Shown: positions 1 through 10,775, numbered from the stretch's first letter. The stretch: 64,000 bases of DNA from Symbiodinium natans (GCA_905221605.1 CAJNDS010002390.1:905113-969112), one strand, 5' to 3'. The notes: a model not told the origin generated them from the letters alone. Numbers and translations are program-made.

Positions 1-16
1 TGCTGGCCCTCCATGC

Positions 17-190
17 TTGGTTTAGGGTTTAGGGTTTAGGGTTTAGGGTTTAGGGGTTTAGGGGTTTAGGGGTTTAGGGGTTTAGGGGTTTAGGGGTTTA
101 GGGGTTTAGGGGTTTAGGGGTGTAGGGGTTTAGGGGTTTTGGGGTTTAGGGGTTTAGGGGTTTAGGGGTTAGGGTTTAGGGTTTAGGGTT
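17..190 (+). repeat. TTTAGGG array drifting into an 8-mer TTTAGGGG array
   Basis: Perfect 7-mers at the left are followed by about fifteen 8-mers with occasional changes, then 7-mers again. The change of register implies separate expansion of the 8-mer. Confidence 0.95.
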
Positions 191-218
191 TATGGTCCAG
201 GGTCCAACCTACACGATC

Positions 219-333
219 AAGACCCAGAGTAGGGCCTTATGCCATGTTTCTATGGTTTAGCGTCCCTATATAAGCACCTTTGAAACCAAGAAAAGGGGCA
301 CCCTGAGTATTCCTAGGTTATTTCTGGGACTAG
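219..333. mobile_element. Family A inverted-repeat element, copy 1
   Basis: Ends resemble GACCCAGAGTAGG and its inverse in CTCTTGGGTCTAG of better copies. Shared core: ...GGTTCCCTTAT...AACCAAAAAGGGTACCC...TTCCTAGGTTA. Diverged copy. No coding capacity. Confidence 0.65.
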
Positions 334-557
334 TTGGGAGTATTTCCAGGGTTGTGTTTTCTTGGGTTCTGTAAATTCAAATAATTAGGGTTATCAGGAT
401 TAGGGGTTTAGGGTTTGGGGTTGGAGGGTTTTGGGCTAGCTGAAGAACAAGGATCTCCCCCTAAACCTTAAACTCTGAACCCCTAAGCTCTTAGACCCGA
501 CGCACCCCAAAACCTGAAACCCTAAACCCTAAACCCAAACACACCTAAGTGAATCAG

Positions 558-629
558 AGCAACTAGACCGCAAACTGCGTGCCCCCGAGGATGCTGCGAA
601 GGATGCTAAGGACGCCTCTCTGCGTCAGG
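558..629 (+). CDS. Candidate exon 1, helical, TPR-like gene
   Basis: Frame from 560 reads QLDRKLRAPEDAAKDAKDAS and on to LRQ. The acceptor is CAG at 555-557 and the donor GTTGCA at 630. CCCTAAA units precede it and degenerate TTTAGGG units follow. Alanine/charge spacing fits an amphipathic helix. Confidence 0.5.
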
Positions 630-812
630 GTTGCACTGGGTTCAGGTTTAGGGATAATCCCTTGAGCCACTCGAGGATTCCAGTCCGAGTTCAAGCAAGA
701 TAACCTGATAAAGAGGCATTGGGTGGCATTGGAGTCGCGGTATCGGTCGGGTGTGGAGAGTTACGATGTATAGCGTAGATTTGTTGAAACAGATTTTTCG
801 CAGGATTTTCAT

Positions 813-1850
813 GGTAGCCTAGTGGTACCCTTTACTTTGTTTGCTCTGGGTTCCCTTATTTTAAGGGGCTGCGCCCATGGGCGGGCAGCGCACGCAGAAG
901 CCCGGGGCGAGCAGTTTCTAAGCATGTTGAGGCCCCTAAACTCCCTTAAAATCTCTAAGCGTTAAGTTTCTAAGCATTTTCAGGCCCCTAAACTCCCTTC
1001 AAATCTCTAAGCGTTTGAGGCTCCTAGACTCCCTTAACGTTTCTAAGCACTTTATAAGGCCCCTAAACTCCCTTTTTCCTGGCCCCGGGCTTAGACACGT
1101 CGCTTATGCCCGCCCTTTGGGGGGCATCATGCTCCTGATGCGCCCCCGGGGTCCCGCCCCGGGAGCCGCTGATGCTCCTGATGCGCGCCTGGGGGTCCCG
1201 GGCTGGACCCGCTGAGGCTCATGATGCGCGCCCTCTGGGGGCCTCCGTGGCGACGCAAAAAACCACGAAAAAAAAAACCGTTCACCGGCGGCACGCGGGG
1301 GTCGGCGGCACTGGCGTCCGGCCTAATTCTGCTTCGCAGAAGGCCAGAGGCCAGCAAGGCTATTCCCGGGACGACCCGGGCTAAAAGGTCCGCATTTGCT
1401 CGGTCCTTTGAGGACCTCGCGCTGCCCGATTTAATGGCTACCGCCAGTGCCGCCGACCCCTCAACCTGATGCTCCGCGCAAACCGGACAAGAACAAGGAT
1501 AGCAGGCCATCTTTCGACGAATTCGCAGAGGCAGGAGGAGAGTGAGCGGTCTACGGTTTAGGGTTTAGGGTTTCGGGTTTAGGGCCTAGGGTTTAGGGCC
1601 TAGGGTTGAGCGTTCAGGGTTTCAAGGGCATTAGGAGGGCTTAGTCGGTAGTGTGCTGAGAGGCCATCCGCGACCGGGGCAGGGGGGGGGGGGTATATGC
1701 ACTTATATATACCGGGTCCGGTATATGCTGGACCGTGGTGTGCCTACACTTCCGGGTTCGATGAAAGCTCCGGACCGTGGTTTATACATAATTCAGGGGG
1801 CGGGCATGCACTGGAGCCCTTTAAAGTCAGTCTTTAAAGTCAGTCATCTA

Positions 1851-1885
<35 letters not shown>

Positions 1886-2966
1886 GCGGGGGCGGTTGGC
1901 GGGGTGGGGGGTGGGGGGGGGTGGGGTGGCGGAGAAGGGGTTGGGGGGGAGCGGAGCGGCGGCGGAGCAAGCGGAGCGGGTGGGGGGCAGCACTGGGAGC
2001 AGTCGTTAGAGGGGTGGGGGGGGGGGTGGGGGGTGGGGTGCGGGTCTGGGGGGGGGGTGGGGGGGGGGGGAGGTGGGGGGGGTGGGTCGGGGGGTGGGGG
2101 GGTGGGGGGTGTGGGGGGGTGGGGGGGGTGGGAGGGAAGGGGTTCTCGCGGACCAAGCGGAGGGGGCGGACCAAGCGGAGGGGGCGGGCATGGAGCCCTT
2201 TAAAGTCAGTCTTTAAAGTCATGGGCCAAACCCAGGGTGGCCAGAGCTAGGGGAGCCAGGGCCAGGCCAGGGCCAGAGCCAGGGCCCCAGCACCAGGGCC
2301 AGCAGGGCCAGGGCGGGGGGGGGTGGGGGGGTGAGCAAGCGGAGGGGCACTGGAAAGCACATTTGATGGGGGGAAGTGGTGGAGAGGGCGGAGAAAGCGG
2401 AGGGGCGGGCATGCACTGGCCCTTGATCAGTCTTTACCCGAAAGGGGGGGGGGGTGGGGGGGGGGGGCGGGCGGGGGTGGGCCGTGCTGGAGCCCTTAGA
2501 AGTCGATTCTGTCAAGGGGGGGTGGGGGGGGGGTGCGGCGGGAGGGGGGCGGGGTGGGGGGGGGGGTTTGGGGGAAAGTGGAGCGGGGGGGGGGGGGGGG
2601 GTGGTGGGGTGGGGGGGGTGGGGGGGTGGGGGGGGCGGGGGGGTGGGGGGGTGGGAGGGAAGGGGGGTGGGGGAGCGGAGGGGGCGGAGCAAGAGGGGTG
2701 GAGCCCTTTAAAGTCAGTCTTTAAAGTCAGTCATCTGATCGAGTGGGGAAGGGGTAGGGGAGGAGGATGGAGTGGAATGGTTGGGAAGGGTGGTTGGTGG
2801 TGGGAGGGTTAGGGGCGGGAAGCCTTTTAAAATCAGCTTAAGGTGCGGGTTACGCCGACGCCATGGAGTCTTCACTAGCGCCTCCCGGGCTCAAAGCTGG
2901 GGTCGGCGGATAATGTAACCAAACCAAATAAAGGTGCCCTTATTATAATATGGTTACTGGGCTACC
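813..2966. mobile_element. Family C element split by a 2-kb G-rich insertion
   Basis: 813-866 matches the left half of the intact copy at 34298 (GGTAGCCTAGTGGTACCC...GGTTCCCTTAT). About 2917-2966 matches its right half (GGTGCCCTTATTATAATATG...TGGGCTACC). The halves meet in the middle of the intact copy, so 867-2916 looks inserted or locally expanded. Confidence 0.65.
1680..2815. repeat. G-rich low-complexity region with repeated segment
   Basis: Long G runs broken by T and A (1849-2150, 2310-2345, 2440-2690). GAGCCCTTTAAAGTCAGTCT occurs near 1811, 2188 and 2702, so the region grew partly by segmental duplication. Glycine- or proline-rich open frames here are composition artefacts. Confidence 0.9.
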
Positions 2967-3192
2967 AAGTTTTCGTTCCTGCTGTTCAGACTTACTTGTC
3001 TGCCACGGTTTGATATGTGGCATGGTGGCGTACCGCAGCATGTTTGCATGACGGTCCTCTTCTTGTCTTGCCGACGTGCACTTGCCCTAAACTCCCTAAA
3101 TCATAAACCCTAAACCCTAAACTCCTAAACCCTAAACCCTAAACCCTAAACCCATGCCTTTGCTCTCCGGCAGACTTAGACACTTCTTGCAG

Positions 3193-3242
3193 CCATGGTG
3201 GAGTTGCTTTTGAAATTGGCGTGACTAGCTGCCCAGCTTATC
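3193..3242 (+). CDS. Candidate exon 2
   Basis: The frame reads HGGVAFEIGVTSCPAY after one leading base. The acceptor is TTGCAG and the donor is GTTTAG, the first bases of a TTTAGGG array. It ends with one base, matching the two leading bases of the next exon. Confidence 0.5.
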
Positions 3243-3369
3243 GTTTAGGGTTTAGGGCTTAGGGTTCAGGGTTTAGGGCTTAGGGTTCAGGGTTGAGGGT
3301 TCAGGGCTTAGGGTTTAGGGTTTCGGGCCAACCCTGAAGCGAGCACAGATGCCTCCTTCTCACGCGCAG

Positions 3370-3436
3370 CTGCTCTGTCGCAGGAGGCGCTCTCCATTTT
3401 CCGGGACCTGAACGATCCTGTAGGCGCCGGGCCAGG
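3370..3436 (+). CDS. Candidate exon 3, TPR helix
   Basis: The frame reads ALSQEALSIFRDLNDPVGAG, a good match to the TPR pattern ALxIFRxLxDxxGxA. The acceptor is CGCAG and the donor GTTTAG within the telomeric array. Two bases trail, fitting the single leading base of exon 4. Confidence 0.65.
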
Positions 3437-3697
3437 GTTTAGGGTTTAGGGTTTCGGGTTTGGGGTTTGGGGTTTAGGGTTTAGGGTTTAGGGTTTAGGG
3501 TTTAGGATTTAGGACAGATTCAGGTGGACAGCTTCCCTCACCCTTTTCTTCCAGGGACCTCATGCTTAGGTTACTGGAACCCTTTAAGGACTCAATTGTT
3601 AGGTCCCTGGATTTATAGAGTTACAGGAACAAGAGGCTTCAAAAATCTTCTTGAACTGTTGATAGGGGGCTTGTCTGAACAGTCATCATGTGCCCTT

Positions 3698-3757
3698 AAT
3701 ATGAGGGGTATATAAGGGGTTAAGGACCCAGAATAAGGGACCATGAAGCTACCCTTA
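3698..3757. repeat. Dispersed repeat K, copy 1
   Basis: GGGGTATATAAGGGGTTAAG ... CCATGAAGCTACCCT is the inverse of 28257-28320. Confidence 0.55.
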
Positions 3758-4013
3758 CACTCTAAACCCCTTAACCCTAGGGAACCCTAAGAGCTAACTA
3801 CCTAGCAGCTGCTGTCCAGTATCTAGGCCTCGGTGCATAGCAGCTGCAGGCTTCAGTGGTTAGCGGTTGAAGACCGAGAGCTTTGACGCCCCTTAGCTCT
3901 ACGCCCTAAACCTTGTAAACCTTCTAAACCTTCTAAACCTAAAACCCTAAACCCTAAACCCTAAACCCTGAAGAACCTGAAGAGGGCCAGGGATCCTCAA
4001 CCCGCTTTCTAAG

Positions 4014-4090
4014 TGTCGGGCAACTCAAAGAAGCTGACAGTGGCCACCTTGGGTTCGGGTCCAGAGAGGCTCGGGATGTAGCCCAGGAGG
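4014..4090 (+). CDS. Candidate exon 4
   Basis: The frame reads VGQLKEADSGHLGFGSREAR then DVAQE. The acceptor is TCTAAG and the donor GTTTAG at the start of a six-unit TTTAGGG array. CCCTAAA units lie upstream. The phase matches exons 3 and 5. Confidence 0.55.
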
Positions 4091-4462
4091 GTTTAGGGTT
4101 TAGGGTTTAGGGTTTAGGGTTTAGGGTTTAGGGATGTTTAGAGTTCAGTGTTTTGTGTTCAGGGTTCAGGGATGTTTAGGGATTTTCAGGGCCTAGGGCG
4201 CCAGCAGCAATCAGCAGCAGCATTTGAAGAGATCAGATCTCTGTGGAATCCCTTTCGGGCAGAGAACATAAAACCCAGAAGCCCTCAATCCCTGCCGATG
4301 TACTCGTTGAAGATTGTAGTTTAGCATCTCGGATTTGGGGTTTAGGGATTGCTGGTATGCCATGGAGCCGGCACTACGTAAGAAAACTCAAAAACCTGAC
4401 AACCCGCGAAGCCTCAAACCCTAAACCCTAAACTCTAAACCCTCAGCCCGACATCTCCAGAG

Positions 4463-4527
4463 GCGAGGCAACGGCCCTGCTTGCCGTGAGCCATTCGGCC
4501 CTGGATGCCGACCTCCAAGGCTGGGGG
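4463..4527 (+). CDS. Candidate exon 5, TPR helix
   Basis: Joined to the last base of exon 4, the frame reads GEATALLAVSHSALDADLQG, the B-helix pattern of TPR repeats. The acceptor is CCAGAG, chosen over CCAG because it keeps phase. The donor GCTTAG would be a GC site inside a variant telomere unit. Confidence 0.6.
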
Positions 4528-4907
4528 GCTTAGGGTTTAGGGTTTAGGGTTTCGGGTTTAGGGTTTAGGGTTTAGGGTTTTGGGTTCTGTGTGCACGCTG
4601 TTAGATTCGCTTACACCTTTACGCAACCAAAAAGCGACCCTTGCTATTCGTAGGCTATTGGGGAACACTTCCCAGTCCCCAAACCCCAAACCCCAAGCAC
4701 TAAATCCTAAACTCCACTCACCCTGATCCCTGTAACTCTTATGGAGCCGTCCACCCTACAAAGCCCAAATCCCTAAATCCCCGAATAGCCAAAACCTGTA
4801 ACGGAGTTCCCTGAGCCCTAACACCCTAACACCCAAACTCCCCAACTCCCCAACTCCCTAACTCCCCAACACCCCAAAACCCTAAACCCTTGCCCCCAAA
4901 CCCTAAA

Positions 4908-5004
4908 CCCCAACACCCTCACACCCTAAACCCTAATTACCTAAACCCTAAGCCCTAAACCCAAACACCCTCACACCCTAAACCCTAATTACCTAAACCC
5001 TAAA
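4908..5004. repeat. Tandem duplication inside a degenerate CCCTAAA array
   Basis: A block of about 50 bases with CCTCACACCCTAAACCCTAA and TTACCTAAACCC is present twice. Confidence 0.85.
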
Positions 5005-5049
5005 CCTTCTAGCTGAACGGAGTAGGGGTTAGCTTTCTCCTCCCTTGAG

Positions 5050-5089
5050 GCGCCCAGTCGGCTGCCAACCAGGCCACCCGACTTTGGGG
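5050..5089 (+). CDS. Candidate exon 6
   Basis: The frame reads AQSAANQATRLW. The acceptor is TTGAG and the donor GTTGAG. CCCTAAA-like sequence lies upstream and TTTAGGG downstream. Confidence 0.45.
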
Positions 5090-5111
5090 GTTGAGGGCTC
5101 ATCGGGTTTAG

Positions 5112-5118
<7 letters not shown>

Positions 5119-5147
<29 letters not shown>
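5119..5147. repeat. Poly-T tract
   Basis: About 29 T directly between TTTAGGG units (GGGTTTAG-T-run-AAGGGTTTAGGG), probably slippage inside a telomeric unit. Confidence 0.9.
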
Positions 5148-5150
<3 letters not shown>

Positions 5151-5487
5151 GGTTTAGGGTTTAGGGTTTAGGGTTTAGGGTTTAGGGTTTTTGATTTATG
5201 TAGGGTGTAGGGTTTAGGGTTTCGGGGGTTAGGGTTTAGCGGGTTGAGGGCTTAGTTAGGTCTAGCGGTGTGCGCTTGAAGTTGGGATTTTGGGGATTGG
5301 GTTTGGGGGGTTTCCGAAACCCTAACGGGTTTAGGGCGAAGGGTTAAGGCCCTAAATCCTAGACCCGAAACCGGCCCGAAACCTTCAAATCCTGAAACCA
5401 CAAATCCTACAACCCTCAACCCTCGTCCTAAAAACCTAAATAACCCCAAACTCTGAACCCAAAACCCTGAAAGCCTGTCCTGCGCAG

Positions 5488-5541
5488 GCGGTGAAGATCT
5501 TCCGTCAGTTGGGCCACCAGAAGGCCGCAATCGGCACTGGA
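5488..5541 (+). CDS. Candidate exon 7, TPR helix
   Basis: Eighteen codons, AVKIFRQLGHQKAAIGTG, match the TPR A-helix and turn closely. The acceptor is GCGCAG and the donor GTTGTT. It has phase 0 at both ends and is flanked by CCCTAAA and then TTTAGGG. Confidence 0.65.
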
Positions 5542-6215
5542 GTTGTTGTTTCAGGGTTTAGGGTTTAGGGTTCGGGGTTTGGGGTTAAAGGGGTAGGAGT
5601 CTAGAGCGAGGTTTTAGGGTTTAGGGCTTAAGGTTTAGAGGGAGTTTAAGGTATTTTGGGTCTCGGGAGTTTAGGGTTTAGGGGGTTTACGAGGTTTAGG
5701 GGTTTTGGGCGGGGTTTAGGAGGCTTAGGGGGTTTAGGTGCATGGGGGTCAGGGTCTAGCTTTTGTTGTTTGAGTTTGTTGGGGTCTGGGAGTATGCGCT
5801 TAGTCCGAACCTCTTACATCCTCGGGACTCAAGGTATCCATCACGCAAACCCGAGACCTTGCGCGCTAAACCCTCAACCCTCAACCCTATACAGGGCATA
5901 GTGGACGCTGAGGGCCTCAACACCGAGCCTCAAAGCCCCATCTACTTCGCTTCCCCGCAGACCCTAAACCCGAAACCCTTCCCTACACCCTCGAGACGTT
6001 GATGCTGCCGTGCTTGTGCAAACGCCAAAGACTGCCCACGGAAAAGCCGGAGGTGAAGGGCTCGGGGATGAAGGGGTTAAGGGCTTATAGGGTTGCTCGC
6101 GCACCTGGGTGTGCTAGGGTTGGGCCTGCGAAAGATGTTGTTTGTAAGGTCACGGCAGGAGGGTTTAGGGGGTAGGGTTTAGGGTTTAGGGCTGAGGGCT
6201 TCCTACGTGGAATCG

Positions 6216-6255
6216 GCTGCAAGGCGTCAACACAGAAGTGCGTCAACACAGAAGT
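6216..6255. repeat. Short tandem duplication
   Basis: GCGTCAACACAGAAGT occurs twice in a row. Confidence 0.9.
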
Positions 6256-6515
6256 TTCCTCGAAGCCACGACATGCCAGCTAGCGAAACCCTAAGCCTCA
6301 AACCCCGAACCCTAAGCCTTCAGCGACAGTTATTTTGGGAATTTCGGCGTACCACTAGGGGATCTTAGTAAACCCTGAACCCTGAACTGTAAACCCGAAA
6401 CCGTAAGCCGCTTTCGTGGGTATTCCGGGGTGACAAGGGGCTGACCCTATTAGGGTTTAGGGTTTAGGGTTTAGGGTTTAGGGTTTAGGGTTAGGGTTGA
6501 GGGTTTTGGCTTCAG

Positions 6516-6575
6516 CAGCGCAGGGCCTGGCCGCCGCAACGCACGCAGCGGCTCTTGCGGACAAGGCACAAGAAG
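6516..6575 (+). CDS. Candidate exon 8
   Basis: The frame reads AQGLAAATHAAALADKAQE, strongly helical. The acceptor is TTCAG (CAGCAG three bases later is an alternative) and the donor GTTTTG. Unlike most exons it is preceded by TTTAGGG rather than CCCTAAA. Confidence 0.5.
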
Positions 6576-6604
6576 GTTTTGATTTGGGTTTAGGGTTCTG
6601 GCCC

Positions 6605-6667
6605 TAAATCCTAAACCCTAAACCCTAAACCCTAAACCCTAAACCCTAAACCCTAAACCCTAAACCC
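6605..6667 (-). repeat. CCCTAAA array, about nine units
   Basis: Nearly perfect CCCTAAA tandem units. It directly follows TTTAGGG sequence at 6585-6595, making a short telomeric inverted repeat. Confidence 0.95.
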
Positions 6668-6794
6668 GACGAGGTTTCAAGGCTTTGAGGTCCAAGTCTC
6701 AACATGCTTCCGGAGCAGCCATTGAGGTTCCCAAGGTGCTAGGGCTGAGAGGGGTCGAGTAAATCTCATGTACGCAGAAGACAGCTGAAGACTT

Positions 6795-6983
6795 GGTAGC
6801 CCAGTGGTATTATTGGGTTTAGGGTTTAGGGTTTAGGGTTTAGGGTTTAGGGTTTAGGGTTTAGGGTTTAGGGTTTAGGGTTTAGGGGGTACCCTTTGCC
6901 CTTTTTTCTGCTCTGGGTTCCCTTATAAAGTAGCCAACCCCAAAACAAGGGTGCTCTTATTGTGATATGGTGACTGGGCTACC
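6795..6983. mobile_element. Family C element interrupted by a TTTAGGG array
   Basis: Ends GGTAGCCCAGTGGTA and GACTGGGCTACC. Compared with 34298-34404, a run of about ten TTTAGGG units (6815-6887) interrupts GGTACCCTTT, and GGTA appears on both sides of the insert. Confidence 0.8.
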
Positions 6984-7680
6984 GTGGAAGAGGTGTTCTT
7001 GAACCCTAAGCCCTTTAGGGCTTAGGCCAGGCTTGGAGCACAAGGTCCCAAAGTTTTTCCCTTCCCGCCAGGCTAGACAGCTAGCCAGCGTTTCGGGTTT
7101 GGGGTTTGGGGTTTAGGGTTTAGGGTTTCGGGTTTGGGGTTTGGGGTTTGGGGTTTAGGGTCGAGCAAACCTCACACCATTGAGATGCTGGCACGAACAT
7201 GGGGCCTGATCTAGAGTAGAGGCTGTTTCTGGCGTCTGCTCTGATGTGTTATGGGCTCTTGTTACAGAACTTAGCTAATTTTCCATTACAGGGTTGTATG
7301 GTGCAGTATTTGGCTTCGTTTTTGTGATGAATTGGTTCAAGTGCCCTCATAAGAACTAAATCTGTCAAGGTACTAAACAGGCATGTGTAGATGAGTGTCC
7401 TTATAAGAGGACACATGAGCGAGAAGTATGCCTGATAAGACGAGAAGAGGACAACACCGCGTATTGAGCCTAGCAACCAGAGCTGTTTTGCAGTCCCGGC
7501 TGCAGAATATAGACCCTTAACCCTTAACCCCTAACCCTTAGCCCTTAACCCTTAACCCCTAACCCTTAACCCTCAACCCTTAACCCTTAGCCCTTAACTT
7601 GCATGTGTGACCTCAAGCCCTAGAATCCCTAGAACTCGAGGTGAAGTATCTGCTGATGCACACGGTGCTAGTCTAAATGC

Positions 7681-7765
7681 GGGTTTCCGAAAACAGGTAC
7701 CCTTTTTGGGGGTCCCTTGAAGGGGACTCTATTATATGGGGGGAACCCCTATTTTGGGAAATATC
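7681..7765. mobile_element. Family E element, copy 1 (reverse orientation)
   Basis: Contains GGTACCCTTTTTGGGGGTCC and GGGGACTCTATTATA, the inverse of the core of copy 2. Ends GGGTTTCC... and ...GGGAAATATC. Confidence 0.65.
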
Positions 7766-7995
7766 TGAATCTACGAGCTCTTTTCCCTCCTCCTTCTCCT
7801 CCTCCTCCTGCTCCTCCCCCTCCTCCCCCTTCCCGCCACGTTGCGGAGGTGCTAAACCCTAAACCCTAAATCCTAAACCCTAAACCCTAATAGCCTAAAC
7901 CTTATAACCCTAAACCCTAAACCCTATCAAACCCAAAAAGCCCCATAAGTAAACTCCCACCCTTACACGGCTCTGGACCTCGGAGACCTGCACAG

Positions 7996-8052
7996 GCTCG
8001 GCAAAACAGCGACGACGCCGTGTTCAAGGCTGGAGAGGCCCATCCCTGCTCG
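7996..8052 (+). CDS. Candidate exon 9
   Basis: Nineteen codons, ARQNSDDAVFKAGEAHPCS. The acceptor is CACAG and the donor GTTTAG, where a long TTTAGGG/TTAGGGC region begins. CCCTAAA units lie at 7855-7925. Confidence 0.55.
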
Positions 8053-8420
8053 GTTTAGGGCTTTGGGTTTAGGGTTTAGGGTTTAGGGTTTAGGGCTTAG
8101 GGTTTAGGGCTTAGGGCTTAGGGCTTAGTGCTTAGGGCTTAGTGCTTAGGGCTTAGGGCTTATAGAGTTTAGGGCTTAGGGTTGAGGGCTTGGGGCAAAG
8201 GGTTTACGGTTTAGGGTTGAGGGTTTAGGGGCTTAGGGTTGAGGGTTTCGGGCTTCGGGCTTAGGGCTTAGGGTTTAGGGCTGAGGGTTTCGGGCTAAGG
8301 GCTTAGGGTTTGGCTTAGGGTTTAGGGTTTATGGTTTAGGGCTGAAGGTTTAGGATTGAGGGTTGAGGGGCTTAGGGAGGCTCGCGGTTTAGGGTTCTGG
8401 GTTTAGGGTTCAGGGGGCTT
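8053..8420 (+). repeat. Degenerate TTTAGGG region after exon 9
   Basis: About 370 bp of 6-8-base units mixing TTTAGGG, CTTAGGG, TTGAGGG and TTCGGG. It looks like an old, diverged array. Confidence 0.9.
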
Positions 8421-8528
8421 AGGGAAGCCAGCGGTTCCGTTTATGTTCATGTTTTAGGGTCTCAGGAGCTTTGCAGGGTTTTGGTGCTTCGGGGCTTTGG
8501 GGTTTTGGCGCTTAGGGGTTTAAGGGTT

Positions 8529-8554
8529 GGGGGGGGGGGGGGGGGGGGGGGGGG
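8529..8554. repeat. Poly-G tract
   Basis: About 26 consecutive G. Confidence 0.95.
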
Positions 8555-9050
8555 TTGGTGTTGCGTTTTCTTGTTTTTGTGATGTCATAGGTCGTTGGAA
8601 ATCCTGAAGGTTTTTTTGCGCTTCCTACCCAGACAATATGCACACATGGCAAGAGCAGCAGGAAGCTTATTCCTCCTTTTTTATTGTTCTTCCCTGTCAT
8701 GTAAGACGTACAACACCTTACTCTTCCCCCCGTCGGTGAGCGCACCTAATTATTCTATGGGAAAGAAGAGACATTCGAGTTGCATAATCTCCACTCTCCA
8801 CCCCCCTTGAATTGGCGCTGAGGGGTTTTAGGGTTGGGGGGGTTTGGGGTTGTTGTTTCCTGCCTGTCATTTAAGATGTTATATGTGTGTTTAGAAATCC
8901 TTGTTTTAGCGCTTCCTACCCATATGTGCACATGGCAAGAGCAGCAGGAAGCTTGTTCCTTCGTTTATCGTTCTTTCCTCTCGTGTGAACCTTATATACA
9001 CTAAGCCACTGTGCTGCAGCTACTGCCAAGGTGGAACAAAGAAAGCTTCC

Positions 9051-9191
9051 ACTTGGAGGTTCATGGTACTTAGTAACCAATTATAACTGTACTTATAACC
9101 CACTTATAAGCCCGTTAAGTGCCCTAATATGGTTTTAAGTACAGTTGTAAGTACAGTTATAATTGGTTAATGAGTACCATGAACCTCCAAG
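9051..9191. mobile_element. Family B inverted-repeat element, copy 1
   Basis: 141 bp with long terminal inverted repeats: ACTTGGAGGTTCATGGTACT at the left and its inverse at the right. Most of the element can fold into one hairpin. Confidence 0.85.
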
Positions 9192-9901
9192 CAGCAATGG
9201 ATGTTTTCGCAACCAAGTGAGCCACTACCGTTGGGAGGATTGCAAGCTTTCAACCGTCAGGCCTTCGCCGAGGCCATGTAGAGTAGTGGGGAATACAAGG
9301 TCTGAGTGTTTAGGGTTTAGGGTTAGGGTTTAGGGTTTAGGGTTTAGGTTTAGGGTTTAGGGTTTAGGGTTGTTTCATGCTTCGTCACTCCCGCCCAGCC
9401 GACTCACGCACAATCACTTGGTGCCGGGCATCGCTTCCATCGAGAGGGTCATGGACGCAATCTGGTGCTGCGAAACTCAGGGCATCTTTGGTGCCTCAGC
9501 CAAGTGAAATTCTCTTCCCATTCAGCCGAACACCCATCTACATTGTCGGTGTTAGTTTCCCTCCTTAAAGTCAAACACTGTCTTGTAGCTATTCATACAA
9601 ATACGAAAATGGGTATTAATATTACTACTGTTCTCAAACCACACACACACAATCCCACACACAAAACATAGAAAACGCATGCTCGGTGTAGCCGACCTAC
9701 TTTACTTCCCCCCATGCGGTGTGCGCACCTAGTTACTCTATTCTACGGGTAAGAAGAGACACTCGAGTTATATAATCTCCTTCCCGCCTCCCCCCCCCCC
9801 CCCCCCCCCCTCCCCTCCCCGAAAAAGAAAAGCAAACAACAGAAAAAGGTGCCTTCGGTCTTAGGGCTTAAAGTCTTATAAACTGGAAGACTCCCCTATA
9901 G

Positions 9902-9960
9902 GCCAAGAAGCTGGCAGAACAGTTGGGCGACCGCGTGCTGGAGTTTGCAGCGTGCGCCGC
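9902..9960 (+). CDS. Candidate exon 10, boundaries uncertain
   Basis: The frame reads AKKLAEQLGDRVLEFAACAA, TPR-like. No clear donor was chosen; the acceptor may be CCAAG at 9903-9907. Confidence 0.4.
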
Positions 9961-10722
9961 TTGTCCCACAAAAATCGTCTTTAGGACCCTGCCCGCTATA
10001 CTTCCAGGGACCTACTTACTAGTTCAGGGCTCAACTGTTAGGTCCCCTGAATAAGAGGATCATGTGAACAGTAGCTGTCCGTTTAAGAAAAGGGCTGAGT
10101 TTTGAGCTTCTCCTCCGGAACCCACAGCGAGCTGGTTTCGGGCATAGGTTTCTAGTTTTCCAAATAGTAGGCTTATATCCACTCTATGTATAAGAGGCTT
10201 ATATAACGAGTATCTGTCCTGTAGCACAGACTAAGTTTTGTGCCTTGCCAGCAACCCCTAACAAGTTTGCAGGCTGTTACATCTGACATCCCTTACTCCC
10301 CAAAGCAGACCCTTAAGATCCCCATGGATGCGGAGTACAACCCTAGAGATGTTGTGTTTAGAGCTTTACGGTTTTGGGGTTTAGGGTTGGAGTTTAGGTT
10401 TCATTCCTGTCCCCAGGGCTATAGGGTGTGTTTAGGTTTTCAGGGCTTAGGGTTGAGTCGGGTTGAGGTGTAGGTTTTGATTCCTGACGCCAGGGCCATT
10501 CTGGGCCAGAGGGGTTCATCTGCTGCTTCGTGCATCTCATGCCCTAGTCAGGGAATCTGACAGCAGCTAAGGCGGGGGGGGGGGGTTAAGTTGTTTACGT
10601 GAGTTTAGGGCTCATGGTTTGCTCATGAGAACCGAGTGTGTTCTACAGCCTTCAAGACGAAACGCACGTTATCACCCTCAACCCTAAACCCTAAACCACC
10701 GTTGTACCATCTTGGCGTTCAG

Positions 10723-10757
10723 GAAACATCCGCGGAGGCCAACATCACGCAGGATCC
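10723..10757 (+). CDS. Candidate exon 11
   Basis: The frame reads ETSAEANITQD. The acceptor is TTCAG and the donor GTATGC. It is flanked on both sides by CCCTAAA arrays, an exception to the usual orientation rule. Confidence 0.4.
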
Positions 10758-10775
10758 GTATGCTGCCCATGCCCT

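Larger units (their letters stand above)
630..3192. other. Unassigned stretch between exons 1 and 2
   Basis: Holds the split family C element, the G-rich region and short TTTAGGG runs. The 1000-1500 part is GC-rich with several short overlapping open frames on both strands, none with a recognisable motif. An exon may be hidden there. Confidence 0.5.
8421..9901. other. Unassigned stretch
   Basis: Poly-G, a diverged direct repeat of about 100 bp (8600-8720 versus 8865-8990, sharing CACATGGCAAGAGCAGCAGG), the first family B element and short TTTAGGG runs. A possible tiny exon lies near 9280. No convincing gene. Confidence 0.5.

Noticed and set aside
1-190. True chromosome end
   Set aside because: The array is one of many, is followed by 64 kb with arrays in both orientations, and is not at the usual polarity for a left end (CCCTAAA expected on this strand).
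1848-2812. Long Gly-rich and Pro-rich open frames on both strands
   Set aside because: They arise from G-run composition, overlap in several frames and have no motif or biased codon use.
7072-7089. 18-nt micro-exon (ARQLAS) between CCAG and GTTTCG
   Set aside because: Signals and flanking repeats fit the pattern, but it is too short to separate from chance.
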